NCBI GenBank assembly: GCA_964397665.1
Contig: CAYNJW010000002.1
Span: 1 to 55,051, forward strand
From: CAYNJW01 sp964397665
Lineage (GTDB): Archaea; Nanobdellota; Nanobdellia; Pacearchaeales; GW2011-AR1
Reading direction: 5' to 3'
DNA length: 55,051 bases
Positions 32,866 to 41,408 of this stretch are shown one piece after another. Position numbers and translations under genes: made by a program. A model generated the notes under the pieces. That model was given only the letters and a program-made list of their open reading frames with translations, was not told the origin of the DNA and searched no databases. How positions within the stretch are numbered: position 1 is the stretch's first letter; each line of letters starts with the position of its first letter.

Positions 32866-32873
32866 TTTATAAA
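32866..32873. promoter_or_regulatory. Shared bidirectional TATA box (32632 gene and Hef-type helicase)
   Basis: TTTATAAA is centred at 32869.5, exactly 25.5 bases from the minus-strand ATG (32844) and 25.5 bases from the plus-strand ATG (32895). Confidence 0.8.
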
Positions 32874-32894
32874 CTCTACTAAATTTCATATAAA

Positions 32895-34442
32895 ATGGTA
32901 ATAGAAGAACTAAAAATGAAACCTAGGGACTATCAGACCTCAATTTTGCAAACTTGTCTAAAGGAAAATTGTTTGGTTGTTCTTCCTACTGGAACGGGAA
33001 AAACCTTAATAGCTATGATGTTAGCGATTGAAGAATTTAAAAAAAACCCTTTGAAGAAAGTTCTTATTCTTGCTCCAACAAAACCACTAATTGAACAACA
33101 CCTTAAATCCTTTAAAGAAAAACTTCCTGAAAATTGGGCAGATATGCAATTATTTACTGGAACAACCATAGCAAAAAAAAGAAAACAAATATGGCAAACT
33201 GCAGAATTTATTTTTTCAACACCACAATGCATATCAAATGATCTAAAAAATAATTTATACACTCTTGAAGATGTTTCTCTTTTAATAGTGGATGAATGTC
33301 ATAGATGTCTAAAAAATTATGCTTACAATCTAATTGCCCAAAAATTTAAAACACAATCTATAAATGGAAAAGTTTTAGGACTTACTGCATCTCCTGGATC
33401 TGATAAAATGACAATTCAAAAAGTTTGTGAAAATCTGGGAATAACTTCTGTAGAAATAAGAACGCGTGAAAGTCCTGATGTAAAACCCTATTTGCAAGAA
33501 CTAAAATATGATAAAATTCATGTAAATTTTCCTGCAGAATTTGAAGAAATAAGACAATTATTAAAATCAATCTATGAAGACAAAGTTAGAGAATTAAAAA
33601 ATCGGAAAGTTCTTTTTGGATTTGCCTCTAAAACATCATTATTGGAAACTCAAAGAAAAATAATGAGGGCCTTATCCTCTGGAACACGTTCTATAAATAT
33701 GATGGTTTCGGCATCTACCTGTGCACAAGCAATTAAATTACAACATGCTATTGAATTATTGGAAACCCAAACAAAATCTTCTTTTATTTCTTACTTGAAA
33801 GAATTATATAAACAAGCTGAAGAGAAAAAATCAAAAGGTGTCCAAAAATTAGTAAAAGATATAAGATTTGGAAAAGCATATACCTTAGCAACTATTTTAA
33901 AAATGGAGCATCCAAAATTGGAAAGATTGTTTGGATTAGTTGAAACAAAAATTATAGATGAACCAGATTCAAAAATAATTATCTTTGCACAATTTAGAGA
34001 CACTGTAAAAACTATTGCGGAAATCTTAGAAAAAATTCCAAATATAAAACCTGGAATCTTTGTAGGACAAGCAATAAAAGATCATGGAAAAGGAAAGACC
34101 ACTGGCATGAAACAAAAACAACAAAAACAAATGATAAGGGATTTTTCAGAAGGGAAAATTAATGTTCTTGTTGCAACATCTATAGCAGAAGAAGGACTAG
34201 ACATTCCGGAAGTTAATGAGGTAATTTTTTATGAACCTGTCCCATCGGCAATAAGATCTATTCAAAGAGCTGGAAGAACAGCAAGACTAATGAAAGGTTC
34301 TCTAAAAATATTAATCACAAAAGGAACAAGAGACCAAACTTATCATTATGTTGCAAATGCAAAAGAGAGAAAAATGCATAAAGCAATTGAAGATATTAAA
34401 AAAGATTATTCAAATAAAACTCAAAGAAAACTATCTTTCTAA
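32895..34442 (+). CDS. hef: Hef/FANCM-type SF2 DNA helicase, without nuclease domain
   Basis: A 515-residue helicase. Motif I is LPTGTGKTL (PTGTGKT at 31-37). Motif Ia is LAPTKPLIEQH and motif II DECH at 133-136 with the family-typical DECHRCLKNYAYNLIA context. Motif III is LTASPG, motif V VATSIAEEGLDIPEV and motif VI QRAGRTAR. Hef-type helicases normally carry an ERCC4 nuclease at the C-terminus; here the chain ends after the helicase. The ERCC4 domain is a separate gene at 35019. It likely acts on forked DNA. Confidence 0.93.
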   Translation: MVIEELKMKPRDYQTSILQTCLKENCLVVLPTGTGKTLIAMMLAIEEFKKNPLKKVLILAPTKPLIEQHLKSFKEKLPENWADMQLFTGTTIAKKRKQIWQTAEFIFSTPQCISNDLKNNLYTLEDVSLLIVDECHRCLKNYAYNLIAQKFKTQSINGKVLGLTASPGSDKMTIQKVCENLGITSVEIRTRESPDVKPYLQELKYDKIHVNFPAEFEEIRQLLKSIYEDKVRELKNRKVLFGFASKTSLLETQRKIMRALSSGTRSINMMVSASTCAQAIKLQHAIELLETQTKSSFISYLKELYKQAEEKKSKGVQKLVKDIRFGKAYTLATILKMEHPKLERLFGLVETKIIDEPDSKIIIFAQFRDTVKTIAEILEKIPNIKPGIFVGQAIKDHGKGKTTGMKQKQQKQMIRDFSEGKINVLVATSIAEEGLDIPEVNEVIFYEPVPSAIRSIQRAGRTARLMKGSLKILITKGTRDQTYHYVANAKERKMHKAIEDIKKDYSNKTQRKLSF

Positions 34443-34453
34443 AGACATATATT

Positions 34454-34461
34454 TTTATAAA
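34454..34461 (+). promoter_or_regulatory. TATA box for the CMP kinase-like/ERCC4 operon
   Basis: TTTATAAA centred 25.5 bases upstream of the ATG at 34483. Confidence 0.72.
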
Positions 34462-34482
34462 TCTAAAGAATAACTCTTCTTT

Positions 34483-35022
34483 ATGGTAATTATCACAATA
34501 TCTGGTTATCCTGGTTCTGGAAAAGATGATGTTGGAAAAATTCTTGAAAAGAAATTAGGATATAGTTTACTTTCTATTGGAAATACTCGTAGAAAGATGG
34601 CTAAAAAAAGAGGAATGACTATTCAGGAATTTAACTTAATTAAAGATCCAAAAATAGATACAATCCCTGATAGATATCAACGAATGCTTGGAAGAACTGC
34701 AGATAATTTTATTTTTGAAGGGAGATTATCTTGGAAATTCATTCCCGAATCTTATAAAATATTTTTAACAGTAAATCCACAAATAGGAGCAGAAAGAATC
34801 TATAATGCAAGAAGAACTTCAGAACTTGAATGTTCCACGATTGAAGAACAAAGAAAAATTAATTTTAATAGATGTATAAATGATCAAGAAAGATATCTTA
34901 AAAATTATGGTATAAAAAATTGTTATGACTTGAGACATTTTAATATCATAATAGATACTTCAAAAAAATCTCAAGAAGAAGTAGCGGAAGAAATTATAAA
35001 ATTTACGAAGCTTATGAAATGA
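34483..35022 (+). CDS. cmk: Archaeal cytidylate kinase-like P-loop kinase
   Basis: A 179-residue kinase. ITISGYPGSGKDDVGKILEKKLGYSLLSIGNTRRKMAKKRGMTIQEFNLI matches archaeal CMP kinase along its first third, including the S-x-G-x-x-x-R CMP-site region. The Walker A Ser/Thr is replaced by Asp15 (GYPGSGKDD). GRTADNFIFEGRLSWKF is the substrate-lid strand region. It overlaps the ERCC4 gene by 4 nt. The Walker substitution leaves activity uncertain. Confidence 0.78.
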   Translation: MVIITISGYPGSGKDDVGKILEKKLGYSLLSIGNTRRKMAKKRGMTIQEFNLIKDPKIDTIPDRYQRMLGRTADNFIFEGRLSWKFIPESYKIFLTVNPQIGAERIYNARRTSELECSTIEEQRKINFNRCINDQERYLKNYGIKNCYDLRHFNIIIDTSKKSQEEVAEEIIKFTKLMK

Positions 35023-35708
35023 AAAAACAAATAGAAAATATTTTCTCTAAAGAAAAAGAAATAGCAAAAGAAATACCAAATCCAAATACACCAATAATTA
35101 TAGATACTAGAGAAAAACAGTCTTTAGTAACTGCTTACTTAAAAGAAAATTTAGCAAATACCGCTTTTGAAAAATTAGAAATTGCAGATTATTTAGTTGG
35201 AGAAATTGCTATTGAAAGAAAAACCTTCTCAGACTTTCTTTCAAGCATGATTAATAAACGACTAATTGAACAATTAAAGGAAATCAAGAAATATCCAAAA
35301 TATTTTTTAATCTTGGAAAATTTCTATCATAATTATGAAGATTTCAATATTCATAAAAATGCCATAAAAGGTATGCTACTCTCAGTAATAACTAACTTTC
35401 AAGTCCCAATAATTTATTCAAAAAATGAAAAAGATACTTCAGAATTCTTGATACTTTTAGCAAAACAACAAGAAAAAGAAAAAAAGGAAATGACAATAAG
35501 ACCTCAAAAAACTCTAAAAAGTATTAAAGAACAAAAAAGATTTGCACTTGAAGGATTTCCAGGAATTGGTGCAACACTTTCAAAAAAACTTATCAAAGAA
35601 TTTCCAAATCTTAAAGAAATTTTCTTAGCATCAAAAGAAGAATTAAGGCAAATAGTAAACTTTACTGACGATAAAATTGATAAATTTAAAACAGTTTTAG
35701 AAGATTAA
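35019..35708 (+). CDS. ERCC4/XPF-family nuclease with HhH domain (split Hef nuclease half)
   Basis: A 229-residue protein. The nuclease core has IIIDTREKQS (D29, E32), LEIADYLVGEIAIERKTFSDF (D57, ERK at 66-68, D72) and a YPKYFLILENF strand. These form the ERKx3D active site. The C-terminal tandem helix-hairpin-helix region (FALEGFPGIGATLSKKLIKEF) mediates DNA binding and dimerisation. Together with the helicase at 32895 it reconstitutes Hef. It overlaps the convergent M16 peptidase gene by 4 nt. Confidence 0.92.
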   Translation: MKKQIENIFSKEKEIAKEIPNPNTPIIIDTREKQSLVTAYLKENLANTAFEKLEIADYLVGEIAIERKTFSDFLSSMINKRLIEQLKEIKKYPKYFLILENFYHNYEDFNIHKNAIKGMLLSVITNFQVPIIYSKNEKDTSEFLILLAKQQEKEKKEMTIRPQKTLKSIKEQKRFALEGFPGIGATLSKKLIKEFPNLKEIFLASKEELRQIVNFTDDKIDKFKTVLED

Positions 35709-36901
35709 GGACCTAAAGAAAAAAAAGAAAATTCAGTTTTTTCTGCTAATTTCTTAACATCTTCTAAAGTTACTTTTAAAATTTCTTTTTCAAAATTATA
35801 AAAACTTTCAGGTTTTCCCTCAATCCAAGAAACCAATAATTCTCTTGCAACTTCATCAGAACTTTCCAATGAAACTTTATTTGAACCCAACAATTTTGTT
35901 TTTGCTTCTGTTAACTCTTCTTCAGTTAAATTAGCCATTTTCCTAAACTCTTCTAAACAAACAGCTTTTACTTCTTCAACTTTTGAAGGATCAGTTCCTG
36001 CCCAAATCATTAGATATCCATAATCAACACCAGAATCGAAGGCAGTTTTAACCCCATAAACTAGTCCCCTTTTTTCTCTAACTTCTGTAAATAATCTTGA
36101 AGACATTCCGCCACCTAAAATATCTGAAAAAACTTCTGCAGCAAATCTATTTGTATCATTTGCTTTTGGAAAATGAAAACCGAGAGCAATATTTGATTGT
36201 TGCAAATTGCTACGATGTTCTTCCTCTTTAGCTGTTCTCTCAATAATCTCAGGTTTAGAAATCTTATTAAAAGCTCTTTCAATTTGAAACTCCTCTGCTA
36301 ATTTCAATACTTCTTCAAAACTATTATTTCCAACAACTATCATAACCGAATTATGAGGTGTATAAACTTCTCGATGTTTTTTCAACAAAATTTCTCTCGT
36401 CATTCCCCTAACATTTTCTTGAGGACCCCCAATAAACATCCCAAAAGGTTTAGCGTAACATTGTTCCTTAATCGATTCTAGCGTGTGTGCTCGAGGATTA
36501 TCATAATACATTTTAATCTCCTCACAAATTACTTCTGCTTCTCTTTTTACATCCTCCTCTGGAAAAATAGGATTATAATAAATATCAAATAAAACTTCAA
36601 CAACTTTTTTTAAATGAACTGAGGGAAATTTTGCATGATATGCTGTAACTTCTTCTGAAGTAAATGCATTTAGAATACCTCCAACACCTTCTATCTCTTT
36701 TGCAATTTCTTTCGCAGTTCTTTTTTCAGTTCCTTTGAAACACAAATGCTCAATAAAATGTGCCATCCCTTTTTCACTTTCAGTCTCATATCTTGACCCA
36801 TATTTTGTTCCTAACATAACCGTTGTTACTGGAACATCCCTTTTCTCATGTAAAACTGTTAATCCATTAGACAAAACCTTTTTGCTAAATTCTACCATCA
36901 A
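35705..36901 (-). CDS. M16-family zinc peptidase
   Basis: A 398-residue pitrilysin-type peptidase. The inverted zinc motif HFIEH is at 48-52 and the third ligand Glu at about residue 128 (VICEEIKMYYDNP). The C-terminal half has the R/Y-containing GGGMSSRLFTEVREKRGLVYGV motif. No signal peptide, so cytoplasmic. Two starts are possible (36901 or the second ATG at 36898). It ends an operon with the methyltransferase, amidotransferase and Dph6. Confidence 0.93.
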   Translation of the reverse strand: MMVEFSKKVLSNGLTVLHEKRDVPVTTVMLGTKYGSRYETESEKGMAHFIEHLCFKGTEKRTAKEIAKEIEGVGGILNAFTSEEVTAYHAKFPSVHLKKVVEVLFDIYYNPIFPEEDVKREAEVICEEIKMYYDNPRAHTLESIKEQCYAKPFGMFIGGPQENVRGMTREILLKKHREVYTPHNSVMIVVGNNSFEEVLKLAEEFQIERAFNKISKPEIIERTAKEEEHRSNLQQSNIALGFHFPKANDTNRFAAEVFSDILGGGMSSRLFTEVREKRGLVYGVKTAFDSGVDYGYLMIWAGTDPSKVEEVKAVCLEEFRKMANLTEEELTEAKTKLLGSNKVSLESSDEVARELLVSWIEGKPESFYNFEKEILKVTLEDVKKLAEKTEFSFFSLGP

Positions 36902-36922
36902 TCAATATTACAACTTGACTTT

Positions 36923-37675
36923 TTAATTCTTTCTAATACAAAAAAATCTCTCTCCGTCCATCAAAAAATCATCAGTAATTATGAATTCTTCCTCGAGAAA
37001 ATCTACAAACCATTTTCTTCTAACTGCAAAATTCTTTCTCCCACTTAAACTTTCAACCGGAAGAGAAATTAAGATTCTATCTTCTTCAGTTAAAAATTCA
37101 CGTAAATTCATTAAAAAGATTTTAGAAAAATTTCTATCAAGACTTTCTAAAGCATCAATTACTTGGAATAAAAAAATTAACTTCTTTCCACTTTTAACTT
37201 TATCAAAGGTTTCCTTAATAACTTCTAACTCCATTAAATCAGCACAAATTGCATTTCCATTAAAATTATTTTTATCAAAAAACGAATTCATATTCTCTAC
37301 TAGTTGCCCACTTGCCTCAATAGCAAAATAAGTTATATTTCCAAAAATTTTCTTAAAATAATTATAAGAATAACCATTAACTCCTGCCCCAAAATCTAAA
37401 ATAAAATTAAACTCATTACCAACACTCTCTGAAAGTCTTTCATAAAATTTTGAGTAATCTCTTTTCTTACTGGATATGTGTGCTTGTAAAATTTCATCTG
37501 CAGTACCTTTTCCTTTTCTTACCTTATTTGTCAAAAAAACTCCAAAATATTTTCTTAGTAGTGCTCTTGCCTCCTTTACACTTTCAGTTTTATTTGCAAC
37601 TCTCACAACAATTGAATCTGGAAGTTTAGAAAATTCCCTCTTTTTCTTTACCTCAGAAATAAACTCTTTATCCAT
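36923..37675 (-). CDS. FmrO/Arm-family-like 16S rRNA methyltransferase
   Basis: A 250-residue SAM-dependent methyltransferase. An N-terminal helical region ends in QAHISSKKRDYSKFYERL, resembling the H-x-S-T-x-E-R-L segment of Arm/Rmt enzymes. Motif I is ILDFGAGVNGYSYNYF (from residue ~92), then AIEASGQLVENMNSFF, and LIFLFQVIDALESLDRN at motif IV. ISLPVESLSGRKNFAVRRKW (from ~203) matches the conserved S-F-P-T-x-S-L-G-G-R loop of that family, which methylates G1405 of 16S rRNA. Its start overlaps the upstream gene by 8 nt. Substrate in this archaeon is inferred. Confidence 0.72.
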   Translation of the reverse strand: MDKEFISEVKKKREFSKLPDSIVVRVANKTESVKEARALLRKYFGVFLTNKVRKGKGTADEILQAHISSKKRDYSKFYERLSESVGNEFNFILDFGAGVNGYSYNYFKKIFGNITYFAIEASGQLVENMNSFFDKNNFNGNAICADLMELEVIKETFDKVKSGKKLIFLFQVIDALESLDRNFSKIFLMNLREFLTEEDRILISLPVESLSGRKNFAVRRKWFVDFLEEEFIITDDFLMDGERFFCIRKN

Positions 37676-38222
37676 TTTTTAAAAACTCCTTAATGACTTC
37701 TTTTTGTCTAACTTCTGGATGAAACAAAACTCCATAAATCTTTTTTTCCTTATGCTTTATAGCTTGTATCCCTTTCTTTGATTTTGTATAAACTTTAAAC
37801 TTCTCACCAATATTTTCAACACCAAATTTATGAAGGTTATAAACTTCTTTCTCACCTTTTAACCCCAAAAATGATTCTTTAAAATTCAATTTAATAAAAC
37901 CAACTTCAAAAAAATCCTCACCAACATCGTTTCTACAAACTTCACCTCCGAAAATAGAAACTAAAATTTGCATCCCCCCACAAATTCCTAAAATAGGTTT
38001 ATTAAACTCTTTAATCCAAGAAAAGTTAGAAAGATAATTAAAATAATTAAAATCCATTAAACTTGTACCGCAAATTATCACTTTTTCTGCAATCTCTAAA
38101 TCTTCTTTAGAAACATCTAAAAACTTTTTTGTAAAAAACTCCTTCCCCACTATATCTTCAATAGGTTTAACAAATTCATAATAGTGTAAATTCTCCTTGC
38201 AAATATTAATTATTAATATCAT
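37668..38222 (-). CDS. Class I glutamine amidotransferase (GMP-synthase subunit A-like)
   Basis: About 184 residues. The nucleophile elbow is GICGGMQ with Cys81; the catalytic His168 and Glu170 lie in FHPEV. The layout is close to the stand-alone amidotransferase subunit of archaeal GMP synthase, though the GGPS-type oxyanion loop reads CGTSL. It is coupled to dph6 by a 4-nt overlap, so its ammonia may serve that ligase rather than GMP synthesis; this is an inference. Start chosen at 38222 (MILIINI) because of the overlap; 38243 would add seven residues. Confidence 0.8.
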   Translation of the reverse strand: MILIINICKENLHYYEFVKPIEDIVGKEFFTKKFLDVSKEDLEIAEKVIICGTSLMDFNYFNYLSNFSWIKEFNKPILGICGGMQILVSIFGGEVCRNDVGEDFFEVGFIKLNFKESFLGLKGEKEVYNLHKFGVENIGEKFKVYTKSKKGIQAIKHKEKKIYGVLFHPEVRQKEVIKEFLKNG

Positions 38223-38884
38223 AAAACTATCTCTCCTCTCCATGAATTTCCTTCACCACTTGTTTGAATATCTTTTACTTTCAAAGGATTTTTAAATAAA
38301 GGGCAATTAACAACAAAACTCTCATACTCTCCACCCTCACCAGCTACACTAATTCCCCACTTCTCTTTTATTAATCTAAGACTTCCTAAAAGACACCTAT
38401 CTAATTTTTTCCCAATCCAATCTTTCGTTAAAGGATAAGCAAAAACGCCAACAATAATCACTTCGAATTTTTCTTTTATTAATTCTAAAACTAACTCTTC
38501 TTGAGGTTTTTGCCAAAGAGGATTAAATACTTCCAATTCTAACTCATTACAAATTTTTTGAATTCTTGAAGCTTGATAAACACTTTCAACAGCACCCGTA
38601 ATAACTCCTTCTATCCCATAGGATTCTTTTGCTTTCTGAAGAGCGATTTTTAAATCATTCAACTCAATTTCTTTATCCCCTTTTGTTTTCTGAATAATTA
38701 ATGGAATCCCCAAGGAATCTGCTTGAACTTTAGTCTTAACTATTGAAGGTGTGTGGAACATGAAACTTTCTTTATTCTCACTTTCAAGAGTAATTAAACA
38801 AGATAATTTATATCTTTCTTTTTTTGCAATCCACGCTGCCAATGTAGAATCCTTCCCTCCAGAAAATAAAACTCCCAATTTCAT
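38219..38884 (-). CDS. dph6: Diphthine-ammonia ligase Dph6-like ATP pyrophosphatase
   Basis: A 221-residue PP-loop enzyme. The ATP motif SGGKDS is at 8-13. ITGAVESVYQASRIQKICNEL and NPLWQKPQEELVLELI match Dph6, as does the signature AGEGGEYESFV (EGGEYES at 183-189). It amidates diphthine to diphthamide on aEF2. It is the first gene of a minus-strand operon with an amidotransferase, a methyltransferase and an M16 peptidase. A weak TATA-like element is centred at 38909.5. Confidence 0.9.
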   Translation of the reverse strand: MKLGVLFSGGKDSTLAAWIAKKERYKLSCLITLESENKESFMFHTPSIVKTKVQADSLGIPLIIQKTKGDKEIELNDLKIALQKAKESYGIEGVITGAVESVYQASRIQKICNELELEVFNPLWQKPQEELVLELIKEKFEVIIVGVFAYPLTKDWIGKKLDRCLLGSLRLIKEKWGISVAGEGGEYESFVVNCPLFKNPLKVKDIQTSGEGNSWRGEIVL

Positions 38885-39005
38885 AAAATTAATTAATAAA
38901 GTTAATTTAAAGAATTAACTAATCAAAATAATTCTTAATAAAACAATATCTTCCAAATGACTTCTTAAAAAATCTAATCTTAAAAAAATAACTTGAATTA
39001 TAAAC

Positions 39006-39013
39006 TTTATAAA
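39006..39013 (+). promoter_or_regulatory. TATA box for the DRG-like gene
   Basis: TTTATAAA centred 25.5 bases upstream of the ATG at 39035. It would be inside the coding region if the TTG at 38993 were used. The rest of 38885-39005 shows nothing I can name. Confidence 0.75.
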
Positions 39014-39034
39014 TATGCCTTATTTGATAGTTAT

Positions 39035-39952
39035 ATGGCAAGCACTAATCAATCACCCTTCTATCAGAGAGCTGAAGCAGATTTTCTTAATGCTAGTTCT
39101 GATGAAGAACGACTTGAATGTTTAGAAATCATGATTAAGGAATGTCCAAAACACAAAAGTTCAGAAAATATGTTAAGAAATTTAACTACGAGATACAAAA
39201 AAATTAAAACAGGTCTTGAAAAACAGCGGAGATCTGGAAAGACAAAAATGAAAGGTATCAAAAAAGGAGATATGCAGTTAATAATCTCTGGATTTCCTAA
39301 TGTTGGAAAATCTTCATTATTTAAACTCTTAACAAAACAAAATACAAAAATTTCTCCAACGCCCTATACAACTTATCAATCAAAATTAGGAACTACAAAA
39401 TTTGAAGATGTTAAAATTCAAACAATAGATCTTGCACCCTTCCCTAATGAAGATAAAAGCCTAATTAATTCTGCAGATGTAATCCTATTAGTTGTTGATA
39501 ATATAAAACAAATAAAGGATTCTGAAAAATATTTAAAAAAAATAAAAGGAAAATTATTTATAATATATAATAAAGAAGATTTACTAAATGAAACAGAAAA
39601 AAGAAAATTAACAGCAACAATAAATACAAAATACAAGAAATTAAAAACATATCTTTTATCTACTGAAAAACCAAATAATGAACTTCTAAAAGACTTGCTA
39701 AAAGAGATATATAATTCTTTCCCAATTATTAGGGTTTATACTAAAGAACCGAGAAAAAAACCAACTGAAAAACCAATGATATTAAAAAGAGATTCAACAA
39801 TAGAATCTGCTGCCGAAAAAATATTAAAGGGAATGTCAAAGAATTTGAAACGTGCTAGAATTTGGGGACCTTCTTCAAAATTCGGTGGACAAACAGTTGG
39901 GATTGAACATAAACTTAAAGACAAAGACATAATCGAATTTCAAACAAAATGA
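39035..39952 (+). CDS. DRG/Obg-family GTPase-like protein with TGS domain, G3 motif altered
   Basis: About 305 residues from the TATA-supported start; a TTG at 38993 would add 14 residues. A helical N-terminal segment precedes the G domain: G1 GFPNVGKSS (86-94), G4 NKED (169-172). The G3 Asp-x-x-Gly reads DLAP (132-135), losing the glycine that normally contacts the gamma-phosphate. The C-terminal TGS domain (KPMILKRDSTIESAAEKIL, ARIWGPSSKFGGQTVGIEHK) matches DRG proteins, which bind ribosomes. GTP switching may be altered. A membrane-anchored gene follows with a 4-nt overlap. Confidence 0.85.
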   Translation: MASTNQSPFYQRAEADFLNASSDEERLECLEIMIKECPKHKSSENMLRNLTTRYKKIKTGLEKQRRSGKTKMKGIKKGDMQLIISGFPNVGKSSLFKLLTKQNTKISPTPYTTYQSKLGTTKFEDVKIQTIDLAPFPNEDKSLINSADVILLVVDNIKQIKDSEKYLKKIKGKLFIIYNKEDLLNETEKRKLTATINTKYKKLKTYLLSTEKPNNELLKDLLKEIYNSFPIIRVYTKEPRKKPTEKPMILKRDSTIESAAEKILKGMSKNLKRARIWGPSSKFGGQTVGIEHKLKDKDIIEFQTK

Positions 39953-40227
39953 AAAAAAGAATTTTATTAATTATAACAATAATTTTAATTTTTATAATTA
40001 TCTTAATATCAACATTTCAAAAGAATACTTATCAAGGAAAAATAACAAAAATAAAAAATTATAATAAAAGAACAATAATAAACTTAAAAAATTATTCGAT
40101 GGATTTTGTATTATTTGATAATATAAGATATCTAGAGTCTTGTAATTCTCTAAAAATCGAAGGTGAAAAAAATACATATAAAAATAAATCTCAGATAATC
40201 ATCAATAAAATAATATGTTTGAAATAA
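39949..40227 (+). CDS. Membrane-anchored small protein, possible OB-like domain
   Basis: A 92-residue protein: a single N-terminal membrane helix (residues 4-24) then a ~65-residue beta-rich, basic domain (YQGKITKIKNYNKRTIINLK, CNSLKIEGEKNTYKNK) with the strand rhythm of a small OB fold. No named family. It overlaps both neighbours (4 and 13 nt), so it belongs to the same transcript. Confidence 0.6.
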   Translation: MKKRILLIITIILIFIIILISTFQKNTYQGKITKIKNYNKRTIINLKNYSMDFVLFDNIRYLESCNSLKIEGEKNTYKNKSQIIINKIICLK

Positions 40228-41408
40228 TCCTTTTCATTTTACTCGGAGTTTTTGCAGGAACCATAACAGGCTTAATTCCGGGAATCCATACAAACTTAAT
40301 TGCTGTTTTCATACTTGGGACGCTACCCTTTTTACAACAAATTCCTGTATTAAATTTATTAATTTTTCTTGTTGCAATGGCAATGACACATACCTTTGTA
40401 GATTTCATCCCTTCAATTTATCTTGGTGCCCCAGATGAAGACACATCATTATCTGTTTTACCAGGTCATAAACTTCTTCTTCAAGGAAAAGCACATAATG
40501 CTATAAAATACACCACACTCGGTTCAATAATTGCAATAATTATTTTAATAATCCTAATCCCCATTTCTTTTTTCATCCTTGCAAAGATTTACCCTTTCAT
40601 TGAAAAATTAATGTCTTGGATTCTTATTTGGATTTCTTTCTTTTTATTATATAACGAAAAAGAAAAGAAAACTATTTCTTTCATATTTTTTATGCTTGCT
40701 GGATTTCTAGGGTTAGCAAATTCAAATTTAAACCTGGCACAACCTCTTCTACCCCTTCTAACTGGTCTTTTTGGTTCATCCACATTAATTTATTCAATCT
40801 CTAAAAATTCAAAAATACCTGAACAAATAATTGAAAAAATTAAAATTTCAAAGAAAGAAATAATAAAACCTGCAATAACTTCAGCAATAATCTCTCCTTT
40901 TTGCTCATTTCTTCCGGGACTTGGAAGCAGTCAAGCAGCAATTATTGGGCTTTCATTCAATAAAAAAACAACAGACAAAGAATTCTTAATTTTATTAGGT
41001 AGCATAAATACATTAGTTATGGGTTTCTCCTTTGTAACTTTATACTTAATAAACAAAACAAGAACTGGAATTGCTTCTGCAATCTCTGAAATAACAAAAA
41101 TAACTTTCAATCAACTAACCTACTTAATAATAGCAATAATAGTTTCCTCAATTTTAGCCACAGTAATAACTTTAAACTTATCAAAAATTTTCGCAAAGCA
41201 TTCTAAAAAAATAAATTATCAAAAATTATCAAAAATTATTTTATTACTTTTAACAGTAATAATTTTTTCTATAACTGGATTACTAGGATTCTTTGTATTC
41301 ATAATCTCTACAATTCTTGGATTAACTTGCATGGCTTATAATGTTAAAAGAAGTTTCTTAATGGGTTGTCTTTTAATCCCTTCAATATTATTTTATCTTC
41401 CAATCTAA
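40215..41408 (+). CDS. TctA-like (PF01970-type) membrane permease
   Basis: A 397-residue protein with about ten helices in two similar halves. The half-signatures are GVFAGTITGLIPGIHTNLIA near the N-terminus and FCSFLPGLGSSQAAIIGLSF in the second half; both G-x-x-P-G-x-x motifs are characteristic of TctA-type permeases. The archaeal branch is found without TctB/TctC partners, as here. Substrate unknown. Confidence 0.85.
   Translation: MFEIILFILLGVFAGTITGLIPGIHTNLIAVFILGTLPFLQQIPVLNLLIFLVAMAMTHTFVDFIPSIYLGAPDEDTSLSVLPGHKLLLQGKAHNAIKYTTLGSIIAIIILIILIPISFFILAKIYPFIEKLMSWILIWISFFLLYNEKEKKTISFIFFMLAGFLGLANSNLNLAQPLLPLLTGLFGSSTLIYSISKNSKIPEQIIEKIKISKKEIIKPAITSAIISPFCSFLPGLGSSQAAIIGLSFNKKTTDKEFLILLGSINTLVMGFSFVTLYLINKTRTGIASAISEITKITFNQLTYLIIAIIVSSILATVITLNLSKIFAKHSKKINYQKLSKIILLLLTVIIFSITGLLGFFVFIISTILGLTCMAYNVKRSFLMGCLLIPSILFYLPI

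Noticed and set aside
38993..39034. TTG start for the DRG-like gene
   Set aside because: The added 14 codons contain the TATA box that lies at the standard distance from the ATG at 39035.
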